A stretch of DNA of 64,000 nucleotides from Alkalihalobacillus pseudalcaliphilus (GTDB taxonomy: Bacteria; Bacillota; Bacilli; Bacillales; Bacillaceae_D). The DNA is taken from contig NZ_JAQQWS010000014.1 in the NCBI RefSeq assembly GCF_028610675.1, forward strand, positions 11,307-75,306, given 5' to 3'. Below the pieces are notes generated by a model. The model did no database searches and was not told the origin of the DNA. It was given only the letters and a program-made list of their open reading frames with translations. Position numbers and translations under genes: made by a program. Positions 8,441 to 16,484 of this stretch are shown here, one piece after another. Position 1 is the stretch's first letter. Every line of letters begins with the position of its first letter.

Positions 8441-9978
8441 AAGCATTAATTATTGATGACGAAAAACATGTTCGAGAAGGTCTACTCCTCTTAGCAGAAT
8501 GGTCACGTTTTAACATTAACCACGTTTACGAAGCAACAAATGGTCTAGAAGCACAAGCGATTATTAATGAAGAACAGCCAGATATTATCTTTACCGATAT
8601 GCGTATGCCAACGTGTAATGGCGTGGAATTACTCAAATGGCTCAGTGAAAACAAGGTTGTTGCCAAAACGATTGTCATTAGTGGTTATGATGACTTTAGT
8701 TATACAAAAAACGCCATAAAATATGGGAGCTTTGATTATTTATTAAAACCTATCCAACGAGAAGAGTTAAACGAAACACTCGAGCAGGCTGTTATCGATA
8801 TCCAAAAGCAAAAACAAACGAGGTTAGAAGAAATCAAAAAAGAAGAGGCCGCTCATGGGCTTCACCCACTTTATTGTAGCAATTGGCTAACCAAACTTAT
8901 TAGCGATGACACCCTAACAGAAGAAGACCGTCATTTCTATGAAAAAGAATTTAAGCTACATTTGACAAAGTCATCATTTATTATTGGGATTCTTCCAATG
9001 AATATGCTTATCCCTTTTATATTCTCAGGGAAAAGTGAAGAGGCTTACCAAACTTTATTTCAACTAACACAGCAAATAACAAAGGAAGTGCCACACCTAT
9101 ACGCGTTCAAAAATATGAATAGACAAGACGAATTCATTATATTAAGTGACACTAATGAAAAAATAGACCAACTAAGTAGGAAACTAAGAGCACTTCTATG
9201 GCAAAAATATCGTGTATCGGTTCCGTTCGTTATCGGAGATGTACAGCCACTTCCAAAAAAGAGCTATACAAACACACTTCAACGATTGGATGCCTCTTTA
9301 CTTTTGAATGAGGCTAAGCAAGAAATTGTAGAAAAGCCTTGGCTCTTATTAGATTATAAAGAGCAGCTTAAGTGGGCAATTGAAGGAGGAGATGCCCGGA
9401 TTTTAACAGAAACGTTAGACCAACTGTTTACCTCTATCCCCTCTCGCCAACTCACTTGGTCCTTTATAAAAAGATGGCAGGAGCACTTTCAAGTTCTTCA
9501 ACAGCACTGGCTAACAACTCAGAACTTTATCGAAACGAATGAGCATTATTGGGAGTCGGATGGGCGCTTTTCATTCTCATTATTTACACATGTTCAGCGC
9601 ACTTTTTTTCATGCTTTAATGAAAAAAGTTCAAGTGCAACTACAACTCGAATCAAATGAACCGACGATCGCTAAAATTGCTCGCTATATTGAATGTCATT
9701 ATCAGCGGGATATCACTTTACAAGAAATATCCGACCATTTTTATTTGAGTCGAGAATATATTTCACGTAAATTTAAACTTGAATACAAACAAACCATTAC
9801 TGATTTTCTGACTTCCATCCGAGTTCAGAAGGCTAAAGAACTACTCGCCCATTCTCAACTTAAAATTTACGAAGTTGCCGAGGAAATCGGATATCATCAT
9901 GATAAATATTTCGCTAAAGTATTTAAAAAACATGTTGGCATGACACCAAGTGAATACCGCCAGAAGCATACTAAATAA
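8437..9978 (+). CDS. Response regulator with AraC-type DNA-binding domain, YesN type
   Basis: This 513-residue regulator has an N-terminal receiver domain with the acidic pair at residues 7-8, phospho-acceptor Asp54 (TDMRMP) and the LLKP lysine near residue 105, then a long middle region and a C-terminal AraC/XylS double helix-turn-helix (about 410-510, with EISDHFYLSREYISRKF and HHDKYFAKVFKKHVGMTPSEYR). The start is TTG at 8437, overlapping the kinase stop as TTGA, with GGAGAG just upstream. It is inferred to activate the adjacent ABC transporter genes when phosphorylated by the kinase. Confidence 0.92.
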   Translation: MKALIIDDEKHVREGLLLLAEWSRFNINHVYEATNGLEAQAIINEEQPDIIFTDMRMPTCNGVELLKWLSENKVVAKTIVISGYDDFSYTKNAIKYGSFDYLLKPIQREELNETLEQAVIDIQKQKQTRLEEIKKEEAAHGLHPLYCSNWLTKLISDDTLTEEDRHFYEKEFKLHLTKSSFIIGILPMNMLIPFIFSGKSEEAYQTLFQLTQQITKEVPHLYAFKNMNRQDEFIILSDTNEKIDQLSRKLRALLWQKYRVSVPFVIGDVQPLPKKSYTNTLQRLDASLLLNEAKQEIVEKPWLLLDYKEQLKWAIEGGDARILTETLDQLFTSIPSRQLTWSFIKRWQEHFQVLQQHWLTTQNFIETNEHYWESDGRFSFSLFTHVQRTFFHALMKKVQVQLQLESNEPTIAKIARYIECHYQRDITLQEISDHFYLSREYISRKFKLEYKQTITDFLTSIRVQKAKELLAHSQLKIYEVAEEIGYHHDKYFAKVFKKHVGMTPSEYRQKHTK

Positions 9979-10159
9979 TATGATTTCAAAGTCATTCGTT
10001 ACATGTTTGGGAGCTTACTTTCTTTAACATCCCTCTCCTTTCTTGACTCATCTTCAAAAAAGAATTCATTTTTTGTTTCATTTTTTGAAAATTAGGCTAT
10101 CCTGTAAGAAGGGATTTTTATCAACAATCATGAATAGTAATGTTAAGGGAGGTAAACCA

Positions 10160-10176
10160 TTTGACCTTCTTTGACC
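10160..10176 (-). promoter_or_regulatory. CtsR operator upstream of clpP
   Basis: On the minus strand this reads GGTCAAAGAAGGTCAAA, two perfect heptads separated by three bases, the CtsR heat-shock repressor site. It covers the -35 box of the clpP promoter, so bound CtsR would exclude RNA polymerase. Confidence 0.9.
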
Positions 10177-10198
10177 TTTTAGGTATGATGTACATAAT
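10171..10198 (+). promoter_or_regulatory. SigA-type promoter of clpP
   Basis: TTGACC at 10171-10176 and CATAAT at 10193-10198 are separated by 16 bp. Its -35 box lies within the second half of the CtsR site. The transcript would have a leader of about 40 bases with AAAGGAGG before the ATG. Confidence 0.65.
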
Positions 10199-10245
10199 CA
10201 CCTCTACAAAAAGATCTCATTTAAATTAAAGGAGGAACTTTTAAT

Positions 10246-10827
10246 ATGAATTTAATTCCTACAGTTATTGAACAAACAAATCGTGGTGAGCGTGCTTATG
10301 ACATTTATTCACGACTTTTAAAAGACCGTATTATTATGTTAGGGTCTGCCATTGATGATAATGTCGCCAATTCTATTGTTGCACAATTATTATTCTTAAA
10401 TGCCGAGGATCCAGACAAAGATATTTCGCTATATATTAACAGCCCAGGTGGATCTATTACAGCTGGTATGGCGATTTATGATACGATGAACTTTATTAAA
10501 CCTAAAGTGTCTACAATTTGTATTGGAATGGCCGCATCAATGGGTGCATTCTTACTTGCAGCAGGTGAAAAAGGCAAACGTTTCGCTCTTCCAAATAGTG
10601 AAGTCATGATTCACCAACCACTTGGTGGAACACGTGGTCAAGCATCTGATATTGAAATTCACACTCGTCGAATTTTAGAAATGCGTCAGACTTTAAACGA
10701 GATTCTTGCTGAAAGAACTGGTCAACCATTAGAAGTGATTCAACGCGATACTGACCGTGATAACTTCATGACGGCAGAAAAAGCTAAAGAATACGGTTTA
10801 ATTGACGATATCATTAAGCCAAACTAA
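10246..10827 (+). CDS. clpP: ATP-dependent Clp protease proteolytic subunit
   Basis: This 193-residue serine peptidase forms the double heptameric ring that degrades proteins fed by ClpC, ClpX or ClpE in the cytoplasm. The catalytic triad is Ser98 (GMAASMGA), His123 (MIHQPLGG) and Asp172 (RDTDRDNF). Length and sequence are typical of Bacillus ClpP. AAAGGAGG precedes the ATG. It is a single-gene transcript: the CtsR-controlled promoter is directly upstream and a perfect terminator follows, matching the stress-induced regulation known for clpP in this group. Confidence 0.98.
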   Translation: MNLIPTVIEQTNRGERAYDIYSRLLKDRIIMLGSAIDDNVANSIVAQLLFLNAEDPDKDISLYINSPGGSITAGMAIYDTMNFIKPKVSTICIGMAASMGAFLLAAGEKGKRFALPNSEVMIHQPLGGTRGQASDIEIHTRRILEMRQTLNEILAERTGQPLEVIQRDTDRDNFMTAEKAKEYGLIDDIIKPN

Positions 10828-10834
10828 TCATTAA

Positions 10835-10876
10835 AAAAGTCACCTAAAGCAGTTATGAACTCTTTAGGTGACTTTT
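10835..10876 (+). terminator. Terminator of clpP
   Basis: A perfect 15-bp stem (AAAAGTCACCTAAAG, 10835-10849, with 10862-10876) and a 12-base loop. The 3' arm itself ends in TTTT. Confidence 0.9.
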
Positions 10877-10897
10877 CAATTTAACGAGGTCCCCTTT

Positions 10898-11037
10898 TGT
10901 GGATAAGTAATCTACTTTTTTGTTTATCCACATTCAGCTTGATGAATTCTGATAATTCTAATTTATATCCACAATATTATACACAGTGTCCCCAGTTTCA
11001 TTGCTTTTTCGTCCGTTTGTATTTTCATTTATCCACA
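10898..11037. promoter_or_regulatory. DnaA-box cluster
   Basis: Three perfect TTATCCACA boxes lie at 10898-10906 (minus), 10924-10932 (plus) and 11029-11037 (plus). Two one-mismatch boxes lie between them: ATATCCACA at 10965-10973 and TTATACACA at 10977-10985. The region contains no gene and is AT-rich. It resembles the intergenic DnaA-box clusters of B. subtilis that titrate the initiator. No dnaA, dnaN or other origin gene is nearby, so it is not the replication origin. Confidence 0.8.
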
Positions 11038-11193
11038 TATTATTATCTCGGACTCAAGAAAAACAATCGAGTAGTATTTGATCGGATAGCAATTGTAATG
11101 GGATATCTCCTGTGTTGGCAAATATAACTAGGCCAACCTTTTTCTCAGGTAGCATTGATGCAAAGCTGCTTACACCTTTCATAACACTTTGGA

Positions 11194-11235
11194 ATAAAAA
11201 AAGAGCTTGTTACTTTTTTAAAGTTAGCAAGCTCT
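11194..11235 (-). terminator. Terminator of crh
   Basis: AGAGCTTG at 11202-11209 pairs with CAAGCTCT at 11228-11235. Read on the minus strand, the hairpin is followed by a run of Ts (A run at 11196-11202 on the plus strand). It closes the rapZ-glmR-whiA-crh gene string. Confidence 0.8.
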
Positions 11236-11242
11236 CGTTCGT

Positions 11243-11497
11243 TTATTCTGTTTCTATGAAGTTCGCAAGCGATTCTAACGCTTCTTGTTCATCATGTCCT
11301 TCGCATATTAATTTGATTTCCGCTTTATGACCAAGTGCTAAGCTCATTAAACCCATAATGCTTTTTGCGTTTACTTTTTTATTTTCCTTTTCAATGAAGA
11401 CTTCCGCAGCGAAACGGTTTGCTTCTTGAACAAATCGTGCTGCTGGCCTTGCTTGTAAACCTGTCTTTAATTGGATGACGACATCTTTTTCTACCAT
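11243..11497 (-). CDS. crh: Catabolite repression HPr-like protein Crh
   Basis: This 84-residue HPr paralogue has glutamine at position 15 (GLQARPA) in place of the histidine phosphorylated in the sugar phosphotransferase system, so it cannot pass phosphate to sugar enzymes. The regulatory Ser46 is kept (KSIMG). HprK phosphorylates this serine and Crh-P acts as a CcpA corepressor. hprK lies in the same window. It is the last gene after whiA, as in Bacillus subtilis, but a 460-bp stretch of dispersed repeats now separates them. A terminator follows directly. Confidence 0.95.
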   Translation of the reverse strand: MVEKDVVIQLKTGLQARPAARFVQEANRFAAEVFIEKENKKVNAKSIMGLMSLALGHKAEIKLICEGHDEQEALESLANFIETE

Positions 11498-11550
11498 TGT
11501 TTTCTCCTCCTTTTATATCGTGTTACTTTTATATGCAAGTTACTTATGGA

Positions 11551-11670
11551 CGATGTGCGGAGCTCTACTTTTCGCTATCGAAAATCATACTCCGCGTCCT
11601 GGGGTGGAACTGAGCTAATCGGCTACGCCGCAGATCTCAGCTCTGCCACTATGTCCCACGGCAGTCTCCT
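11551..11670. repeat. Dispersed repeat module R, copy 2
   Basis: The segment contains CTATCGAAAATCATACTCCG, CGTCCTG and ACTGAGCTAAT, similar to 4549-4665. With module P copy 2 it fills the crh-whiA interval. Confidence 0.6.
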
Positions 11671-11784
11671 CATGACTCGCCCGCTGGGTTACTACTAATC
11701 CTCAAGTTCACAAAACAATCTAAGACCATTCATTTAAAATGAAAAGCTTGAATGAAGTTCACCAGTTAAAAAGCCAGACACCAC

Positions 11785-11957
11785 TTTCATCTTTGTTGGT
11801 GGCGGAGCTGGTTTTGACTCCGCCATGGGCGGTTTGAATGAAAGTGCTTAGGTGCAATAGTCTGTGCCTTGAAGTTAACTGGCTTTTATCTTGTGATAGA
11901 AGACCTTAACGGGACAGTACGCCCTTCTTGTTCGTGCGACTGATGGTTTTGTAAACC
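11785..11957. repeat. Dispersed repeat module P, copy 2
   Basis: It begins with CACTTTCATCTTTGTTGGTG, has a GGCGGAG...CTCCGCC hairpin, and continues through GTGCCTTGAAGTTAACTGGC and GACCTTAACGGGACAG. It is homologous to the copies at 6219 and 53028. Confidence 0.7.
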
Positions 11958-11961
11958 TGAA

Positions 11962-12918
11962 TCACCTTTTCATTTCAATGGCTTGCCCACTTCTAATTTT
12001 GTCGGCGATTTCATCAATTTTTCTTAAGCGGTGGTTAACACCCGACTTACTAACAGTGCCACCATCCACCATTTCACCTAATTCCTTTAGCGTTACATCC
12101 TGATGATTCATTCGTAAAATCGCCATTTCCCTAAGCTTAGGAGGTAAATTATCGAGTCCATATTCCTTTTCAACAAGTCGAATATTTTCCACTTGGCGCA
12201 AAGCGGCTCCGACCGTTTTATTTAAATTGGCTGTCTCACAATTGACCAAACGATTAACGGAATTTCGCATATCCTTCATAATCCTAACATCTTCGAAATA
12301 AAGAAGAGCTTGATGAGCACCAATGATATTAAGGAACTCGGTAATTTTTTCGCTCTCCTTCATATACGTGATGAACCCCTTCTTACGTTCCAATGTTTTT
12401 GCATTTAATTGATATTCGTTCATCAAATCACATAACGAGTCATTATGTTCCTCATGGTAGGAGAATATTTCTAAGTGGTAGGAGGACGTTTCAGGATGAT
12501 TGATCGATCCTCCTGCTAAAAAAGCTCCGCGTAAGTATGCTCTTTTGCAGCAGCTATTCCTTGTAAGCTTAGAAGAAATGGCACGATTAAATGTCAGTCC
12601 TTCTCCTAAAATATCCAGCACCTCTAGAAGAGAACGTGCTTGTTTCGAAATACGTACCAAGTAAACATTATTTTTCTTTAATCTCATTTTTTTACGAACG
12701 AGAAGCTCCAAGAAAATATCCGGATCTTGCTTTTTTATTAATGTATAAATTCTTCTAGCAATAGCCGCGTTTTCAGTGGTAACATCTAAACTAAATTGTA
12801 AATTGTTAAAAGATAGTGTCCCATTCATACGAATTAATGCTGCTAACTCAGCTTTTGTACAACAGTCATCAGCTTCTAATTGAGTGAGCTCTTTTTTGGT
12901 CGTGGCTGCGAAGGACAT
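11962..12918 (-). CDS. whiA: DNA-binding protein WhiA
   Basis: This 318-residue WhiA homologue combines an N-terminal LAGLIDADG-like homing-endonuclease fold (without nuclease activity) and a C-terminal helix-turn-helix (about residues 225-310, including TLKELGEMVDGGTVSKSGVNHRLRKI). In Bacillus it influences cell division and chromosome segregation; in Streptomyces it controls sporulation. I choose ATG 12918 (MSFAATTKKEL), because a GTG three codons earlier overlaps the AAAGGAG ribosome-binding site. It follows glmR by about 100 bp in the conserved rapZ-glmR-whiA-crh order. Confidence 0.95.
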   Translation of the reverse strand: MSFAATTKKELTQLEADDCCTKAELAALIRMNGTLSFNNLQFSLDVTTENAAIARRIYTLIKKQDPDIFLELLVRKKMRLKKNNVYLVRISKQARSLLEVLDILGEGLTFNRAISSKLTRNSCCKRAYLRGAFLAGGSINHPETSSYHLEIFSYHEEHNDSLCDLMNEYQLNAKTLERKKGFITYMKESEKITEFLNIIGAHQALLYFEDVRIMKDMRNSVNRLVNCETANLNKTVGAALRQVENIRLVEKEYGLDNLPPKLREMAILRMNHQDVTLKELGEMVDGGTVSKSGVNHRLRKIDEIADKIRSGQAIEMKR

Positions 12919-13020
12919 TTTATTCACTCCTTTCAGCCGTGTAGACTATCTTAATTCCTCTATCAAATAAACGCCTATACGCTTATTGCATTGAATAAAG
13001 CCCCCACACGGTTTCAATTA

Positions 13021-13968
13021 TTATCTTTGCATCAGTTCTAGCAAGGCTTTGGATACTTTAATTGCATCATGCCTAAGTACATCTTCATGTTCAATGACAA
13101 AGTGGTCATTAATAACTTGTATGTTTTTCTTTTCTAAATTATCCAAGTCAACATGAACTGGCTCTGCTTCTTCCAAGGCATATTTTTTCCTTACACTATC
13201 TGATACTGGTGAACCATGGACAAGGATATAATCTACAAATTGGTCACCACAATGCTGTAAAATCGCTTCCAAATGTTGATATGCACTATAGGAATCCGTT
13301 TCCCCTTTTTGCGTCATAATATTGGAAATATAAACTTTCGGTGCTTTTGCGTCAACAATCGATTCAACAATCCCAGGAACAAGTAGATTTGGCAATACAC
13401 TCGTATATAAGCTACCAGGCCCAAGCACAATTAAGTCAGCTCGTTGTATTTCGCGTATGCATTCGGAAAGGGCCCTAATATTATCAGGTGTTAAAAAAAC
13501 CCTACGGATCCTTTTTCCTGATTTAGGGATCGTTGATTCTCCAGTTACAATTGTCCCATCTTCCATTTCAGCATGAAGGACAACGCTCTTATTTGCGGCA
13601 GGTAAGACCTTTCCTCTCACATTTAAAACTTTACTTATTTCAGATATACCGTTAGCAAAGTCACCGGTAATAGAGGTCATTCCAGCAAGTAATAAATTTC
13701 CTAATGAGTGCCCAGACAGCCCATTTCCGTTTTGAAAACGATGTTGAAATAACTGTTCAACAAGCGGCTCTACTTCTGCCAATGCAATTAAAACATTGCG
13801 GATATCACCAGGTGGAGGGACATCAAGTTCTTTACGTAAACGTCCTGAGCTTCCTCCATCATCCGCAACAGTCACGATCGCTGTAATATCTACTGGAAAT
13901 GTCTTTAGACCTCGTAATAATACCGATAATCCAGTTCCGCCACCTAATACGACTATTTTCTTATTCAC
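13021..13968 (-). CDS. glmR: Gluconeogenesis/cell-wall regulator GlmR (YvcK)
   Basis: This 315-residue protein of the CofD-like UPF0052 family has the N-terminal nucleotide-sugar loop GGGTGLSVLLRGLK (residues 9-22) and DDGGSSGRLR. In B. subtilis GlmR binds UDP-GlcNAc and stimulates GlmS, directing carbon to peptidoglycan when cells grow on gluconeogenic substrates. It starts with GTG overlapping the rapZ stop (GTGA), so the two are translationally coupled. AAAGGTAG is the likely ribosome-binding site. The length is normal. Confidence 0.95.
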   Translation of the reverse strand: MNKKIVVLGGGTGLSVLLRGLKTFPVDITAIVTVADDGGSSGRLRKELDVPPPGDIRNVLIALAEVEPLVEQLFQHRFQNGNGLSGHSLGNLLLAGMTSITGDFANGISEISKVLNVRGKVLPAANKSVVLHAEMEDGTIVTGESTIPKSGKRIRRVFLTPDNIRALSECIREIQRADLIVLGPGSLYTSVLPNLLVPGIVESIVDAKAPKVYISNIMTQKGETDSYSAYQHLEAILQHCGDQFVDYILVHGSPVSDSVRKKYALEEAEPVHVDLDNLEKKNIQVINDHFVIEHEDVLRHDAIKVSKALLELMQR

Positions 13969-14861
13969 GATGTTCTACCTTTACCTTTCTCGATATCACG
14001 GTGGCTAATACGTGTATCGTATTCTTGGCTAAAGTAGTCACCAAAATATTCAGCTAGAGTCACGGAACGATGTTTTCCACCCGTACAACCTATACCAATA
14101 ACAACTTGACTTTTTCCTTCTCTCTTATAGTGAGGAAGCATGTAATCAAGTAAATCTTTTAGTTTATCGATTAACTGCTGGGTTTCACTCCATTTTAATA
14201 CATACGAAGATACTTCTTCATCTAGTCCAGTTTTGGGACGCATGTGCTCGATATAATGAGGATTTGGTAAAAAGCGAACATCAAATGTCAAATCGGCATC
14301 AATAGGAATTCCATACTTAAATCCAAATGATACTACATTTACGACAAATGAAGAAGTATGCTCGGAAGAAAAACTCTCAATTATTTTTTCTCTTAGCTCT
14401 ACGGGTTTTAAATCAGTCGTATCGATAATTTGTTGAGCTCTTCCTTTCATTTCTTCAAGAAGTTCGCGTTCTTCCGTAATGCCATCCAATGGTAATCCGC
14501 CTTTTGATAATGGATGCGAACGCCTCGTTTCTTTATATCTTTGGACAAGCTTATTATCTTTTGCATCTAAAAATAGAATCTTAACATTCACATTTACACT
14601 TGTTGTTTGACTAATAGAATCAATGGTTTCAAATAATTGCTTAAAGAATGATTGGCTTCGTAAATCAATGACCAATGCCACCTTCTCCATTTTTCCATTA
14701 GCACCTTCAATTAAGTCTATAAATTTGGGTAATAAAGCAGGTGGTAGATTATCGACACAGAAATATCCTAAATCCTCGAAGCTTTGCACAGCAACTGTTT
14801 TCCCCGCACCTGACATTCCTGTGATAATGACAATTTCTATTTCCTTTTTTGTCTCTGTCAT
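13965..14861 (-). CDS. rapZ: RNase adapter/nucleotide-binding protein RapZ (YvcJ)
   Basis: This protein of about 298 residues has a Walker A motif GMSGAGKT at residues 15-22 and the conserved C-terminal GCTGGKHRSV segment. In B. subtilis, YvcJ hydrolyses GTP and affects competence; in E. coli, RapZ steers RNase E onto GlmZ. The start is set at ATG 14861, because the GTG at 14870 sits inside the AAGGTGG ribosome-binding site. It overlaps glmR by 4 bp. Confidence 0.95.
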   Translation of the reverse strand: MTETKKEIEIVIITGMSGAGKTVAVQSFEDLGYFCVDNLPPALLPKFIDLIEGANGKMEKVALVIDLRSQSFFKQLFETIDSISQTTSVNVNVKILFLDAKDNKLVQRYKETRRSHPLSKGGLPLDGITEERELLEEMKGRAQQIIDTTDLKPVELREKIIESFSSEHTSSFVVNVVSFGFKYGIPIDADLTFDVRFLPNPHYIEHMRPKTGLDEEVSSYVLKWSETQQLIDKLKDLLDYMLPHYKREGKSQVVIGIGCTGGKHRSVTLAEYFGDYFSQEYDTRISHRDIEKGKGRTS

Positions 14862-15020
14862 AAAGTCCACCTTCTTATAATTCGATTTTTTTCCGAAAAT
14901 TAAGGCAATGATAAAAGGTCATTTTTCTTAACTTTCATCTTAAATGATTCCGGTCAATAAAATGCCATCTTTAGTCAAAAGTCAGAAAAACGTCAATAAC
15001 ATGTAAACCTTTTACAAGTT

Positions 15021-15491
15021 TCACTGAGATGGATCTAAACGATAAGAAAGTAATTTGAATTCAGGTGTATAGTGAAAAGTAGCATATAATACGCCTTCTC
15101 CATTTAGAACATGTTCCATCACATAATGGTCACCTTCTGCCATTGGCAATTGTTTTATATCATCCTTCTCTGTCCAATTCAATATTCCTTCTGGTGATTG
15201 CTTTAATAATTGTCCGTGATGGTTGGAAGCTGAAAAGGTAAACATCATCCATTCCGAGATTATTTCATCTTGCTCAATAATAACCATAGAGCAAACGGCT
15301 TTTAACTCAGCACCTTCAACATGTAAGCCTGTTTCTTCGCGAAACTCACGTACTGCGGCTTCCTTAATCGTTTCACCAGCTTCCATTTTGCCACCAGGAG
15401 CCACCCACCAGCCTCGTCTCGGCTTTTGTAATAACAATACTTCATCTCCATCAACTAAAACACAATTCGTTACCCTCTGCACGAGCTTCAC
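15021..15491 (-). CDS. yvcI: NUDIX hydrolase YvcI
   Basis: This 156-residue hydrolase carries a complete Nudix box, beginning GGKMEAGETIKEAAVREF (residues 31-48) and ending with EETGL, whose glutamates bind the metal. WWVAPGGK precedes it. Its substrate is unknown; relatives are named 8-oxo-dGTP diphosphatases without firm proof. The C-terminus (TPEFKLLSYRLDP) matches the B. subtilis YvcI I recall. It precedes rapZ by about 160 bp and probably belongs to the same transcription unit. Confidence 0.92.
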   Translation of the reverse strand: MKLVQRVTNCVLVDGDEVLLLQKPRRGWWVAPGGKMEAGETIKEAAVREFREETGLHVEGAELKAVCSMVIIEQDEIISEWMMFTFSASNHHGQLLKQSPEGILNWTEKDDIKQLPMAEGDHYVMEHVLNGEGVLYATFHYTPEFKLLSYRLDPSQ

Positions 15492-15593
15492 CTCACGATT
15501 TCATCCTTTCTATTATACATTCATTTGCTCTATGTCTCAATTACTAGGACCTGATTGGTGAAACCCAATTTTTGTAATGGAACAGAGCAAAAG

Positions 15594-15685
15594 CAAATTG
15601 AACGAAAGGCCAACAATTAAAGTACAAAATGAACACAGGTGAAGTGAACGAATAGCCTATAATTAAAGGGCAAAGAGAAACTGTC
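15594..15685. repeat. Two short direct repeats beside array B
   Basis: GAACGAAAGGCCAACAATTA at 15600 and GAACGAATAGCCTATAATTA at 15646 are two diverged copies 46 bp apart. Similar GAACGAAAAGCCACCAATAA occurs near 58591. No gene is present here. Confidence 0.5.
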
Positions 15686-15711
15686 ACCTTTATTGGAGGC
15701 AGACTAGGTTT

Positions 15712-16243
15712 GCTGGGGCTTTCTCTCTCTTTTCCCGCTCGCAACCCCGAGATTCCGCTTTTGCTCGGGGTTACTCCCCTTTTTTCCGCTCGCAACCCCG
15801 AGATTCGACGTTTGCTCGCGGTTTCTACTCATTTTTCCGCTCACAACCACGAGATTCGGCGTTTGCTCGCGGTTTCTACTCGTTTTTCCGCTCGCAACCC
15901 CGAGATTCGACGTTTGCTCGGGCTTTCTCCCTCTTTTCCTCCTCGCAACCCCGAGATTCGACGTTTGCTCGGGGTTTCTACTCGTTTTCCCGCTCGCAAC
16001 CCCGTGATTCGACGTTTGCTCGGGCTTTCTACTCGTTTTTCCGCTCGCAACCCCGTGATTCCGCTTTTGCTCGGGCTTTCTACTCATTTTTCCGCTCGCA
16101 ACCCCGAGATTCCGCTTTTGCTAGGGGTGGTTTCTCCCTCTTTTCCTCCTCACAACCCCGTGATTCGACGTTTGCTCGGGGTTTCTACTCATTTTTCCGT
16201 TCGCAACCCCGAGATTCGGCGTTTGCTCGGCTTTCTCACTTTA
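15712..16243. repeat. Tandem array B, 51-bp units (about 10 copies)
   Basis: The GATTC step recurs at 15751, 15802, 15853, 15904, 15955, 16006, 16057, 16108, 16162 and 16213, an exact 51-bp period except for one 3-bp insertion. A 9-bp inverted repeat, AACCCCGAG and CTCGGGGTT, spans many unit junctions (for example 15945-15975). The units are homologous to array A. Open frames through the array are a by-product of the length being 17 codons. It lies between the 3' end of trxB and the 5' end of yvcI. Confidence 0.9.
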
Positions 16244-16289
16244 TGCAGACTCCAAATCCCTTACAATGAACAAATCACCTAAAAAACCA

Positions 16290-16319
16290 CAAAAAAAGGC
16301 ACGGACACTAGGTCCGTGC
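16290..16319 (-). terminator. Terminator of trxB
   Basis: GCACGGAC at 16299-16306 pairs perfectly with 16312-16319. On the minus strand the hairpin is followed by CTTTTTTT. Confidence 0.88.
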
Positions 16320-16484
16320 AAATAACTATATAAAAAAGGGGGTCAATTACTTAATGATTATATTACCCTTAATTTGTTTCACAACTGTTACAGAAGCATT
16401 AAAACCGAATTACGGTTTCATACATTTAAGTTGTCTTTTTGTAATGGACAAAATCAACCTAGGTCCTTTTATGAATAGTAATGA

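Noticed and set aside
10898..11037. Chromosomal replication origin
   Set aside because: DnaA boxes are clustered, but dnaA, dnaN, rpmH, gidAB and an unwinding element are not nearby, and the flanking genes are far from oriC in related genomes.
11243..11497. ptsH (HPr) instead of crh
   Set aside because: Residue 15 is glutamine, not the phosphorylatable histidine, and the gene lies in the whiA-crh position with no ptsI nearby.
15712..16243. Possible repeat protein gene in array B (127-190 codons on either strand)
   Set aside because: Same reasoning as array A: a multiple-of-three unit with no start signals, and one 3-bp insertion that happens to keep frame.
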